DNA from: a virus
IMG/VR virus record: IMGVR_UViG_3300049734_000156
Coordinates: 1-24,893 of that record
Direction: 5' to 3' (one strand)
DNA: 24,893 nt
Shown: in pieces, positions 17,102 through 24,893 of the stretch
Layout of the letters: each line of letters begins with the position of its first letter
How positions within the stretch are numbered: position 1 is the stretch's first letter
Program-made: the position numbers and the translations under genes
The notes under the pieces: model-generated
The model's database searches: none
Seen by the model: the letters and a program-made list of their open reading frames with translations, nothing else
Told to the model about the DNA's origin: nothing

Positions 17102-19945
17102 ATGGCGTACGATGGCCTGATCACCAGCTTCCTTGGGCAAGGCACTATAGCCGCTCGCCCGGCGACGCCGAACATTACGCCGGAGGCCATCGCCGTCTAC
17201 TGGGCGACCGACACCGATGCCTTGTCGATCTGGGCCGAGGGAGCGTGGAACGCCTTCACCGCGACCGTCGCCGACGACAGCATCACCAACGCCAAGTTGC
17301 GCGACAGCGTCGCGCTCTCGGTTATTGGCCGCAGCGCCAACTCGACCGGAGATCCAGCCGACATCGCTGCTGCCATCGACGGCGAGGTGCTACGTCGCTC
17401 TGGCACGACCCTCGGCTTCGGGACCATCGCCACCGGCGGCATTGCCGACGGCGCGGTGACCCTCGCCAAGCAGGCGAACATGGCAACCGCCAGCGTCGTC
17501 TATCGCAAGACGGCTGGCAGCGGAGCGCCAGAGGTCCAGACGCTGGCGACGCTGAAGACCGATCTCGGCCTGACTGGCACCAACTCTGGCGATCAGACCA
17601 TCACCTTGACAGGCGATGTCACCGGCACCGGCACAGGCTCCTTCGCCACTACCATCGGCTCCAGCAAGGTCGCCACTGGCATGCTGCAGGACGGCGCGGT
17701 GACGCTGGCCAAACAGGCCAACATGGCTACGGCGAGCGTCGTCTACCGCAAGACTGCGGGCAGCGGTGCGCCAGAGGTCCAGACCCTCGCTACTCTGAAG
17801 ACCGACTTGGGCCTGACCGGCACCAACAGCGGCGACCAAACCATCACGCTTACAGGGGACATTACCGGCAGTGGCACCGGCTCGTTCGCTACTACCATTG
17901 GTTCCAACAAAGTCACCGACGGCATGCTGCGCACCAGCAGCGCGCTGACGGTGATAGGCCGCGCAACCAACTCGACAGGCAATGTCGCCGACATCGCTGC
18001 TGCCAATGACGGTGAGGTGTTGCGGCGCTCCGGCACGTCGCTCGGCTTCGGCACCGTGGCGACTGCCGGGCTTGCGGACAACGCCGTGACCCTCGCCAAG
18101 ATGGCGGATGTCGCTACAGCGACCATCCTTGGCCGCGTGACTGCGGCCACCGGCGACCCCGAGGCGTTGACGGGCACGCAGGCAACAACCCTGCTGGACA
18201 CGTTTACATCGTCTCTCAAAGGCCTTGCGCCGTCTTCAGGCGGCGGCACCACCAATTTCCTGCGTGCCGACGGCACATGGGCAGCCCCGCCGGGTGGAGG
18301 CGGCGTCAGCGACGGCGACAAGGGCGACATCACTGTCTCCGGCAGCGGCACCGTCTGGGAAATCGAAGCCGGAGCGGTAGGCGATGCCGAGCTTCGCGAT
18401 AGCGCGGCGCTATCGGTTATTGGCAATGCGACCAATGCCGCCGCCGATCCCGCCGACATTGCCGCTGGCACTGATGGCCAAGTGCTCAGGCGCTCGGGGA
18501 CGACACTTGGTTTCGGCCAAGTTGCCACTGCCGGTATCACAGACAATGCCATTAGCAATGCCAAGCTAGACACTATCGCCTCTGCTCGCTTCAAAGGCCG
18601 GGTCTCTGCCTCGACCGGCAATGTCGAGGACATGACTGGTACGCAGGCCACCTCCCTGCTGGACGTCTTCACGTCTTCCTTGAATGGTCTTGCTCCATCG
18701 TCCGGGGGCGGCACCACCACTTTCCTGCGCGCTGATGGGACGTGGGCCGTGCCTGCTGGCGGCAGCGCCGACGGGCTTGGGCCGGATGGCGACAAGGGCG
18801 ACATCACGGTCGGCGGCACCGGCACGACACTGACCATAGATGCCAATGCCGTCACTGACGCCAAGCTTCGTCAGTCGGCGGGGCTTTCTGTTATTGGGCG
18901 CTCTACCAACACAACTGGCGATGTCGCGGACATCGCCGCCGGTACGGACGGACACGTCCTGCGTCGTTCAGGCACCGGGCTGGCTTTCGGTACCGTCGTC
19001 TCGGCAGGCATCGCGAGCGGCGCGGTGACGCTGGCCAAAATACAGGACATCAACGGGCACAGCGTCCTTGGAAATGCTACCTCTTCAAGCGGCGGTGTAA
19101 CAGCGATCAGCGCGTCGGCGAGCGACGACCTAGTCCTGCGCAGGTCGGGAACGACCATAGGTTTCGGTGCCATTAACTTGGCCAGTTCGAACGCCGTCAC
19201 GGGCGATCTGGCCTTTTCCAACTTGGCGCAGGGCTCTGCGCTGTCTGTGCTTGGCGTCACTGGCAACGCCACTGCCGACGTCGCCTCGATAGCGGCGGGC
19301 ACCGACAACCAAGTGCTGCGCCGGTCGGGCACGGCACTGGCCTTCGGGGCCGTCAACCTCGCCAGCAGCGACGCCGTCACCGGTGACCTGCCGTTCTCCA
19401 ACATTGCCCAGATCGCCACCTCGCGGTTTGTCGGGCGCGTTACCGCTAGCACGGGCGACATCGAGGCGCTGACCGGCACGCAGGCGACGACCCTGCTCGA
19501 CGCCTTCACCACCTCGCTCAAGGGCGTGGTCCCGGCGGGCAACAGCAACAAGCAGTATCTGCGTTCAGACGCGACGTGGCAGGATGATATTCGGGCCATC
19601 AATTTCGTCATCGACGGCGGCGGCTCGACGATCACCACCGGCATCAAGGGCGACATCGAGATACCTTTCGCCGGGACCATTCAGGGCTGGACGCTGTTGG
19701 CCGACCAATCAGGCTCCATCCAACTTGATCTCTGGAAAGACACCTATGCCAACTACCCGCCGGTCGTCGGTGACACCATCACTGCTTCAGACAAACCCCT
19801 TATCTCCTCGGCCACCAAGGCTCAGGATTTGGCCCCCACCGGCTGGACTACAACGGTGGCGGCTGGCGACATTATCCGGGTCAATGTCGACAGCATCACG
19901 ACCTGCCAACGGGTGACACTCAGCCTCCGGATCAAGGCTGACTAA
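17102..19945 (+). CDS. Large repetitive tail fibre protein
   Basis: A 947-residue protein rich in Gly, Thr, Ala and Ser, built of repeats. A module with the pattern SVIGR..NSTGD.ADIAA..DG.VLRRSGT occurs about five times, with VLRRSGT itself six times from about residue 96. Residues 116-196 and 197-277 are an 81-residue tandem duplication with 75 identical positions. Fibre motifs FLRADGTWA occur near 386 and 541, and YLRSDATW near 819. The last ~120 residues form a beta-sandwich-like tip (INFVIDGGGSTITTGIKGDI, then LDLWKDTYANYPP) that recurs in many phages and probably binds the receptor. It should trimerise. The ATG follows GGAGAGCTTGA. Confidence 0.88.
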   Translation: MAYDGLITSFLGQGTIAARPATPNITPEAIAVYWATDTDALSIWAEGAWNAFTATVADDSITNAKLRDSVALSVIGRSANSTGDPADIAAAIDGEVLRRSGTTLGFGTIATGGIADGAVTLAKQANMATASVVYRKTAGSGAPEVQTLATLKTDLGLTGTNSGDQTITLTGDVTGTGTGSFATTIGSSKVATGMLQDGAVTLAKQANMATASVVYRKTAGSGAPEVQTLATLKTDLGLTGTNSGDQTITLTGDITGSGTGSFATTIGSNKVTDGMLRTSSALTVIGRATNSTGNVADIAAANDGEVLRRSGTSLGFGTVATAGLADNAVTLAKMADVATATILGRVTAATGDPEALTGTQATTLLDTFTSSLKGLAPSSGGGTTNFLRADGTWAAPPGGGGVSDGDKGDITVSGSGTVWEIEAGAVGDAELRDSAALSVIGNATNAAADPADIAAGTDGQVLRRSGTTLGFGQVATAGITDNAISNAKLDTIASARFKGRVSASTGNVEDMTGTQATSLLDVFTSSLNGLAPSSGGGTTTFLRADGTWAVPAGGSADGLGPDGDKGDITVGGTGTTLTIDANAVTDAKLRQSAGLSVIGRSTNTTGDVADIAAGTDGHVLRRSGTGLAFGTVVSAGIASGAVTLAKIQDINGHSVLGNATSSSGGVTAISASASDDLVLRRSGTTIGFGAINLASSNAVTGDLAFSNLAQGSALSVLGVTGNATADVASIAAGTDNQVLRRSGTALAFGAVNLASSDAVTGDLPFSNIAQIATSRFVGRVTASTGDIEALTGTQATTLLDAFTTSLKGVVPAGNSNKQYLRSDATWQDDIRAINFVIDGGGSTITTGIKGDIEIPFAGTIQGWTLLADQSGSIQLDLWKDTYANYPPVVGDTITASDKPLISSATKAQDLAPTGWTTTVAAGDIIRVNVDSITTCQRVTLSLRIKAD
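17447..17932 (+). repeat. Tandem 243-base coding repeat in the fibre gene
   Basis: Units 17447-17689 and 17690-17932 encode 81 residues each. By hand count they differ at six amino acids and at about 31 further codons that are synonymous. Confidence 0.85.
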
Positions 19946-20649
19946 TGGCTGCCGTCACGCTCTACGGCAGTGGCTCCAGCGTCACGACAACGAACAACAG
20001 CAACCACTCGGTCACCATCTCGCCAGCTGTTGACGACCTGATCGTCTGCGTCTGTTTTGCAACCGGGCAGACAGACTGGACGAATGTTACACTGACCGAC
20101 GATCAGGGCGGCACCTACACGAGGCTTACCGGGGCCAGCGCTATCTTTGGTGTCTCTACGAACATGATCGCGGTCTGGGTCAGGAATAGTCTGGTATCAA
20201 CCACCAGTTCGCACGTCATCACTCTCGATTTCACTACCGGCAGCGTCGGCCATTCAGGGGCCGGACTGGTCGCGCACAAGGTCACCGGCATGAGCCGGTC
20301 GGGGACTAGCGCGATCCTGCAGGCAGCTAAGGTGGACAACGGCACGAACAGCACTACGCCGACAGTGACGTTGGGCAGCGCGGCATCGACCAGCAATGCG
20401 CTGATCGGCGCGGTTGCCAATGTTTCCAACCCGGCAGCACTGACCCCGCCAAGTTCGTGGACCGAGCTTCTGGACACCGGCTTTACCTCGCCGACCTCTG
20501 GCTTGGAGACCGTGTCTCGCGATAGTGGAGAGACCGCGTCCAGCATTGCTTGGGGCAACATCTCCTCTCGCTACGGCGCGGCCATTGTTGAACTGGACAT
20601 CACCTCGCCGCCAGCTGCGACGCCGCGCAGCCTAGTGATGATGTTTTAA
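19945..20649 (+). CDS. Putative tail structural protein, beta-rich
   Basis: A 234-residue protein rich in Thr, Ser and Val with alternating strand-like segments (SVTTTNNSNHSVTISPAVDD, then MIAVWVRNSLVSTTSSHVI), probably a jelly-roll or lectin-like sandwich. The overall pattern, an N-terminal DDLIVCVCFATG and a central AVWVRN strand, resembles phage tail-associated proteins of unknown function. Its ATG overlaps the fibre stop by one base (TAATG), so it is likely made with the fibre as a tip, chaperone or second receptor-binding protein. Exact role unknown. Confidence 0.7.
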   Translation: MAAVTLYGSGSSVTTTNNSNHSVTISPAVDDLIVCVCFATGQTDWTNVTLTDDQGGTYTRLTGASAIFGVSTNMIAVWVRNSLVSTTSSHVITLDFTTGSVGHSGAGLVAHKVTGMSRSGTSAILQAAKVDNGTNSTTPTVTLGSAASTSNALIGAVANVSNPAALTPPSSWTELLDTGFTSPTSGLETVSRDSGETASSIAWGNISSRYGAAIVELDITSPPAATPRSLVMMF

Positions 20650-20679
20650 GCCTGATCAAAAGCGTGATAGGACACGGCC

Positions 20680-21366
20680 ATGAGCTTCAAGGAATACACA
20701 TCTGACACCGCCATCGGTAACATGGCCTTGGCCATGGTGTCGGAGAGCAAGACGATCTCCTCGCTCGAAGACCCGGGGCAGAATGCCCAGAGCGTCAAGC
20801 GCTGGTACAAACCCATCGTCGCGCGGCTGCTGGAGATGCATCACTGGGGACTGGCCACCAAGCGAGCTGTGCTGGTAGAAGTGACCAACACTCGCGGCAA
20901 CGAGTGGCTCTATGCTTACGCCGCGCCGGATGACATGGCCTTCCCGGTCAGCATGGCCCTGCTCAACGGCACCTCCAGCGTCAGCTACTATCGGGGGTTG
21001 TCTGGCTTGATTGCCATGGCCTACGGCAAGCCCATATTCCAGTACCATAACGGGGTGATTTTCACCAACGTGGCAGGAGAGTTGGAGTACACTTCCTTCG
21101 CCATCTCCGAGACAGACTTCACTGCCAGCTTCGTCGACATCGTGGTCCTGATGCTGGCCTCTCGCCTCGCGCTGGAGTTGCCCAAGGATTACAAGCTGTC
21201 TGAGGCCTTGGCTAAGGATGCCACTACCAAGATCAACCTCGCCATTACGACCAACCTCAACACCGGAGGACAGCGCTACGGCGGCACACCAAGCGAGAGC
21301 GAGCTTGTGCGAGAAACCACGCTCGGCTCCAGCTGGGATTACTTCCCGTTAGGGCCGAGCGCATGA
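20680..21366 (+). CDS. Tail tubular protein A-like (T7 gp11-like)
   Basis: A 228-residue protein matching the podovirus tail tubular A/head-completion family. It has an N-terminal TAIGNMALAMVSESKTISSL, the motif SVKRWYKPIVARLLEMHHWG near residues 37-57 and a C-terminal helical region LMLASRLALELPKDYKLSEA. Twelve copies form a gatekeeper ring beneath the portal. It precedes and overlaps the gp12-like gene by four bases (ATGA), the same order as in T7. Confidence 0.88.
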   Translation: MSFKEYTSDTAIGNMALAMVSESKTISSLEDPGQNAQSVKRWYKPIVARLLEMHHWGLATKRAVLVEVTNTRGNEWLYAYAAPDDMAFPVSMALLNGTSSVSYYRGLSGLIAMAYGKPIFQYHNGVIFTNVAGELEYTSFAISETDFTASFVDIVVLMLASRLALELPKDYKLSEALAKDATTKINLAITTNLNTGGQRYGGTPSESELVRETTLGSSWDYFPLGPSA

Positions 21367-22040
21367 GTACGCTGCCTTTCGCCAATTTTACCAAAGGTGA
21401 GCTCGCCCCGGAGCTTCAGGCGAGGATAGACACCAGCCAGTATGCCGCTGGCAGCAGGAAGGTTCGCAATTTCATTATCCAGCGATATGGAGGGCTGGCG
21501 TTCCGCCCGGGGTTTCGGCTGGTGGCAGAGGTCGACGATTTCGACAAGGTGACGCGCTACTTCCCTTTCCAGTACAACATGGAGCAGTCCTACATCATGG
21601 CGATGGAGGACGAGAACATGCGGCTCCTGACCAAAGGCGGCGTCGTGCTGGAGCAGGATCTTGAGATAGTATCGATCACCAAGGAGCTGCAGGCGGTAAT
21701 CGAGGTGCCTTTCCACGAGTGGGAAGAGAGCGACCGGATCTACTTCACTGGCGTCGTTGGCATGACCGAGCTCAATGGCCAGTCCGCCGTCGTGATAGAC
21801 GTCATCGATGCAGACCACGTCAGGCTCGATATAAACACCTCCGGCTACACTGACTTTATCTCGTCGGACGGCGACACGCGCTCAGGCCCCCCGGCTCCTC
21901 CGCCGACGCCGGAACCGCCTCCGCCTCCGCCGCCGCCCCCGCCCCCGCCCCCGCCGGTTACTGGGGGAGGAGGCAATGGCACCGACATTGGCGGCATTGA
22001 CGACTGGACCCCGGACTATGGCGACAGGCATTTGAACTGA
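21363..22040 (+). CDS. Tail tubular protein B-like, N-terminal part with polyproline end
   Basis: A 225-residue protein. Residues 1-60 are the classic start of T7 gp12-like nozzle proteins (LPFANFTKGELAPELQARID, then FIIQRYGGLAFRPGFRLV). Residues ~60-160 continue the first beta domain. Residues 185-198 are 14 consecutive prolines, nine of them CCG, followed by a glycine-rich tail. The rest of the family's sequence is in the next gene, which begins in another frame at an ATG overlapping this stop (TGATG). The protein is therefore a split homologue. The polyproline run should stall ribosomes lacking EF-P. Confidence 0.8.
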   Translation: MSTLPFANFTKGELAPELQARIDTSQYAAGSRKVRNFIIQRYGGLAFRPGFRLVAEVDDFDKVTRYFPFQYNMEQSYIMAMEDENMRLLTKGGVVLEQDLEIVSITKELQAVIEVPFHEWEESDRIYFTGVVGMTELNGQSAVVIDVIDADHVRLDINTSGYTDFISSDGDTRSGPPAPPPTPEPPPPPPPPPPPPPPVTGGGGNGTDIGGIDDWTPDYGDRHLN

Positions 22041-23824
22041 TGGGCGCTGCACGCATGTACAAGGCGGTGACGCCGTTTCCAGACACCGAGCTGAGCAAAC
22101 TGGACTATGCTCAGACAGCCGATGTCGTCTATTTCGCGCACCTCGACTACGCGCTTAGGAAAGCCACCCGCGCCGATCACACGTCATGGCTGTTCTCGAC
22201 CGTCGTCTTCGGCCCTACCATTTCGCCGCCCAGCACGCCCACAGGCGACGCCAACAAACCCAACACGACAGGCTACAATGCCACCACCTACAGGTACAAG
22301 ATCACCGCCATGGGCGGCGCTAACATGCAGGAGAGCAGGCCGTCGGGTGTGCTGGAGCTGGAAAACGATCTGACCCTTACCGGCAATAATAACGTGCTGA
22401 CCATGGCAGCCATGCCTGCCGGGGTGGAACGCTACATCGTCTACAAGGAGATGGCCGGGGGTTTCGGTTATATCGGCGGTACCGATGGCACTCAGTTCAT
22501 CGACGGCAACCCGCAGCTGCAGCCGGTCTTGAGCGACACCCCGCCAGTAGCCGAGGATCCCTTTGCCAACGGCAACAACCCCTCGACTGTGACGTTCCAC
22601 GACCAGCGGTTGATGGCTGGAGGCACGCGCTCCGTGCCCAACGGCGTCTGGGGATCACATCCAGCGGACTTCGAGAACATGGACGTCTCTCGCCCCGGCA
22701 AGCCGGATGATGCCTTGTCCTTCGCGCTCGTGGCGGAGAAGGTCAACGCGGTGCACCAGCTGGTGTCGATGGAAGACTTCATGGTCTTCACCTCCAACGC
22801 CGTCTTCTCCGTCAATGGTGGCGGCGAGAACACGCCGATGACGCCGTCCGCCATCCAGCCCAAGCGCCAGAACAGCAGGGGCGGGTCGCGTTTAAACCCC
22901 ATCGCTCTGGACGATATTGTCTTCTACGCCCCGGCCAAGGGCACCTCGGTGAGGACGCTCGGCTTCCAGTTCGAGATCGACGGCTACCAGAGCAACAACG
23001 TTTCCATCTTCAGCCCGCACTTCTTCAAGGGCTACGTCATCTTAGACTGGGCCTATGTCGAAGAGCCTTACGCAGCGATCTTCGCGGTCAGGAACGACGG
23101 CGTGCTGCTGTGCTTCACTTGGGAGGCCGAGCAGCAGGTCTGGGGCTGGACCATGCTGGAGACTGACGGCAAGGTCAAAGCCGTGGCGTCGATTACCGAG
23201 GACGGCTACGACCGGCTGTACGCCCTGATCGAGCGCACCATCAACGGGGTGACGCGCAAGTTCCACGAGCGCTTGGCGCTGCCGCATGTCGACGACATAG
23301 CGGTGGCCGTTCATCTCGACTGCGCGGTGACGCAGGCCTACAACCCTCCGCGCAACGAGATCAGCGGCCTGTGGCACTTGGAGGGCGCTACCGTGTCGGC
23401 CTATTACGACGGGTTCGTGGCGCACGACCTGCTGGTCGAAAACGGCAAGATCTCGCTGCCCAATGAGTACGAAGCCACCATCGCCACCGTGGGCTTGCGC
23501 TATTACGGTGAGATCGAGACGCTACCGTTGGTGCTCAACTCCCGCGAAGGGAGCATGCACGTCAACAAGCAGAATATCGCCAAGGTGGTTTTGCGAGCTG
23601 TCGATACTCGCGGCTTGAAGGCAGGGGTTACCGGGGCCGAGCTGGAAGACATCGTCGAGCGCGTCGGCGGTGAAGAGGGGTTGGCGGATGTCGCCCAGCG
23701 CGACTACGAGATCACCCCCGGCGGCAGCTGGAGAGCAAGCAACACTGTCACCATCCGGCAGGATCAACCCTTGCCTGCGCACCTCACTGGTATCTTCATC
23801 GAGCCGAGGATCGCTCCGAAATGA
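22040..23824 (+). CDS. Tail tubular protein B-like, main part
   Basis: A 594-residue protein. The first ~60 residues (MYKAVTPFPDTELSKLDYAQ, then TADVVYFAHLDYALRKATR) match the region that directly follows the N-terminal domain in single-chain T7 gp12-like nozzle proteins. A fibronectin-like insert is suggested around residues 75-160, followed by a conserved core (FHDQRLMAGG, then WGSHPADFENMDVSR). It forms the tail nozzle with the preceding gene product. Translation is coupled by TGATG at its start and overlaps the GNAT gene by four bases at its end. A GTTTAAAC octamer occurs at 22890-22897. Confidence 0.85.
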   Translation: MGAARMYKAVTPFPDTELSKLDYAQTADVVYFAHLDYALRKATRADHTSWLFSTVVFGPTISPPSTPTGDANKPNTTGYNATTYRYKITAMGGANMQESRPSGVLELENDLTLTGNNNVLTMAAMPAGVERYIVYKEMAGGFGYIGGTDGTQFIDGNPQLQPVLSDTPPVAEDPFANGNNPSTVTFHDQRLMAGGTRSVPNGVWGSHPADFENMDVSRPGKPDDALSFALVAEKVNAVHQLVSMEDFMVFTSNAVFSVNGGGENTPMTPSAIQPKRQNSRGGSRLNPIALDDIVFYAPAKGTSVRTLGFQFEIDGYQSNNVSIFSPHFFKGYVILDWAYVEEPYAAIFAVRNDGVLLCFTWEAEQQVWGWTMLETDGKVKAVASITEDGYDRLYALIERTINGVTRKFHERLALPHVDDIAVAVHLDCAVTQAYNPPRNEISGLWHLEGATVSAYYDGFVAHDLLVENGKISLPNEYEATIATVGLRYYGEIETLPLVLNSREGSMHVNKQNIAKVVLRAVDTRGLKAGVTGAELEDIVERVGGEEGLADVAQRDYEITPGGSWRASNTVTIRQDQPLPAHLTGIFIEPRIAPK

Positions 23825-24267
23825 TCGAGGTAGTACCAGCCAAGCCGCGCCACATAGGCACCCTAGCCCGGAGGATGCGGGCCATCGACGTGCTGGAGTG
23901 CCACATCATGGGGCACTCGCCCAAGGACGCCCTGCGCACTGGCCTGTTAGGGTCTAGTGTCGCGTGGGTCGTGATGATCGACGGCAGGCCGGAAGCCATG
24001 ATGGGGGCCACGCCGATCAGCTTCATCGAGGGCAGGGGGCGGGCTTGGCTGCTGATGACCGACGTGGCCGAGCGCCACGCGGTGACGTTGGTGCGGCTCG
24101 GCAGGATCTACACCGAGGCCATGCATCGACATTACCCCATGCTTGAAAACTGGGTGCATGCGGACAACACAAAGGCCATCCGCTGGCTCACCCGGCTGGG
24201 CTATGCGGTCGGAGCGGTTGATGTTATCAGGGGCCACCCCATGCGGCCTTTTGTTCGCCATCGCTAG
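23821..24267 (+). CDS. GNAT-fold protein, T7 gp13-like
   Basis: A 148-residue protein with a GNAT acetyltransferase outline. It has an N-terminal strand-helix (MIEVVPAKPRHIGTLARRMR), a central strand (SVAWVVMIDGRPEAMMGATP) and the C-terminal NTKAIRWLTRLGYAVG motif typical of the acceptor side. It corresponds to the phage family with T7 gp13 (DUF2833), needed for virion assembly, sometimes without clear catalytic activity. The canonical Q/RxxGxG/A acetyl-CoA loop is not obvious, so activity is doubtful. Its start overlaps the preceding stop (ATGA) and it lies ahead of a gp14-like gene, as in T7. Confidence 0.82.
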   Translation: MIEVVPAKPRHIGTLARRMRAIDVLECHIMGHSPKDALRTGLLGSSVAWVVMIDGRPEAMMGATPISFIEGRGRAWLLMTDVAERHAVTLVRLGRIYTEAMHRHYPMLENWVHADNTKAIRWLTRLGYAVGAVDVIRGHPMRPFVRHR

Positions 24268-24278
24268 GAGTAAGGACC

Positions 24279-24809
24279 ATCTGCGATCCCATCACAGCGT
24301 TGGCCGTCACCGCAGCTGTCGCCGTCGCGGGCGGACAAATCTATCAAGGACAGGCGGCGGCTGCTCAGGCCAAGTACGAGAGCAAGATCGCCAACCGCAA
24401 TGCGGAGCTGGAAGAGCGCAAGGTGCGCGATGCCATCTCGCGCGGCGAGACCGAGCAGCGTAACCATTACAGGCGGCTGGCGCAGGCCATGGGCGAAGCC
24501 CGGGTCAAGAGCGCCGCAGCCGGGCTGGATGTCAACTTCGGCTCAGCAGCCAACCTAGAAGGTGACATCGCCCTGATCGGCTACGAGGACAGCGCGGCCA
24601 TTGCCGAGAACACTCACAAGGAAATCCAAGGCTACGACATCAACGCTGCCAACTTCCGTTCCGAAAGCGCTGCTGCCAAGGCCCGGGGCAAGGCTGCCAA
24701 GACCGCCAGCTACATCAGCGCGACTGGTACTTTGCTCAGCTCGGCCAGCCAGATTGCTCAGATGAACACTGGCAAGGGGTATAACTGGTATGGAGGCCCG
24801 AAGAGCTGA
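24279..24809 (+). CDS. Internal virion protein (T7 gp14-like), probable AUC start
   Basis: A 176-residue protein if translation starts at ATC 24279, eight bases after AGGAG. It would then begin with (M)CDPITALAVTAAVAVAGG, and an N-terminal MCDP motif is characteristic of many podovirus internal virion proteins. The only standard alternative, TTG at 24300, would remove that motif and lacks a ribosome binding site. The remainder is Ala-rich and helical (AAQAKYESKIANRNAELEER) with small hydrophobic stretches. Such proteins are ejected with the DNA and line a channel through the cell envelope. The stop overlaps the next ATG (TGATG). A sequencing error at the start codon is possible. Confidence 0.8.
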   Translation: MCDPITALAVTAAVAVAGGQIYQGQAAAAQAKYESKIANRNAELEERKVRDAISRGETEQRNHYRRLAQAMGEARVKSAAAGLDVNFGSAANLEGDIALIGYEDSAAIAENTHKEIQGYDINAANFRSESAAAKARGKAAKTASYISATGTLLSSASQIAQMNTGKGYNWYGGPKS

Positions 24810-24893
24810 TGCCGACACCGCCTGAAGCATGGCGCAACACAGTCGAGGGGGGGGCGGAGTCCGCCGCGCGACATAGTCCTGGCCCCACCGGCG
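24809..24893 (+). CDS. Start of a further gene, cut by the window end
   Basis: The ATG overlaps the previous stop (TGATG) and the frame is open to the end of the window (28 codons, beginning MPTPPEAWRNTVEGG). By position it could be the first part of a large gp15/gp16-like internal virion protein, but too little is present to recognise it. It includes a run of eight Gs, where a base-count error would change the frame. Confidence 0.5.
   Translation, partial: MPTPPEAWRNTVEGGAESAARHSPGPTG

Noticed and set aside
17098-18864. Long overlapping frames on both strands within the fibre gene
   Set aside because: They are repeats of low-complexity Arg/His or Ser/Ala/Pro translations caused by the repetitive GC-rich fibre sequence.
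1-24893. Direct terminal repeats indicating a complete genome
   Set aside because: The two ends share only G-runs and GC-rich patterns, with no exact repeat of useful length.

Overview
This window is about 25 kb of a tailed bacteriophage genome (or prophage-like contig) with podovirus morphology. The right half carries, in order, small and large terminase subunits, portal, Bbp19-like protein, scaffold, epsilon15/BPP-1-type major capsid protein, Bbp16-like cement protein, a repetitive tail fibre, T7 gp11/gp12-like tail tube proteins, a gp13-like GNAT protein and a gp14-like internal virion protein. DNA is GC-rich by eye. Together with a proline tRNA of alphaproteobacterial type, this suggests a host among the Alphaproteobacteria; that is inference. 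No integrase, replication, polymerase or recognisable lysozyme gene is present, so the window is probably only part of the genome. Both ends lie in long G-runs and look like assembly breaks.

Layout. Positions 72-434 hold a rightward HNH endonuclease gene whose 3' end runs antisense into a leftward tRNA-Pro(CGG) gene (400-476). Positions 568-6813 hold 19 very small leftward genes, mostly of unknown function. They include a SprT-like zinc metallopeptidase, two other zinc-ribbon or zinc-finger proteins and one exported cysteine-containing protein. A terminator at 478-523 ends the array. Positions 6814-7529 form a gene-free divergent control region with a likely leftward promoter, a perfect DnaA-box match, six copies of a TGGACCA repeat and several palindromes. 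Positions 7530-24893 hold the rightward packaging, head and tail module. A second homing-type endonuclease sits between the terminase genes, and an intrinsic terminator follows the head genes at 16870-16903.

The most striking structure is in the leftward array. Almost every gene or gene pair is separated by a copy of the same linker. Each linker has a stop codon, then a GC-rich hairpin whose two arms change together from copy to copy, then in many copies a second short hairpin, then a start-associated sequence close to AGGAGAATGACATG. Thirteen linkers plus a related leader element are present. The layout resembles, without evident sequence identity, the start-associated sequence and stem-loop system described in cluster K mycobacteriophages. 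It may make each small gene an independently processed, stabilised or exchangeable cassette.

Other points: a probable AUC start codon on the gp14-like gene; a tail-tube gene split in two just after a run of 14 prolines; an amber codon 13 sense codons ahead of the expected stop in one array gene; a promoter whose transcript would fold its own ribosome binding site into a hairpin; and an 81-residue tandem repeat in the fibre that is nearly identical in protein but heavily diverged at synonymous sites. Several genes too short for routine ORF calling are included (2903-3046, 9108-9275, 11747-11893, 16915-17091). Many array genes are given shorter starts, because the first ATG is part of the ribosome binding sequence.
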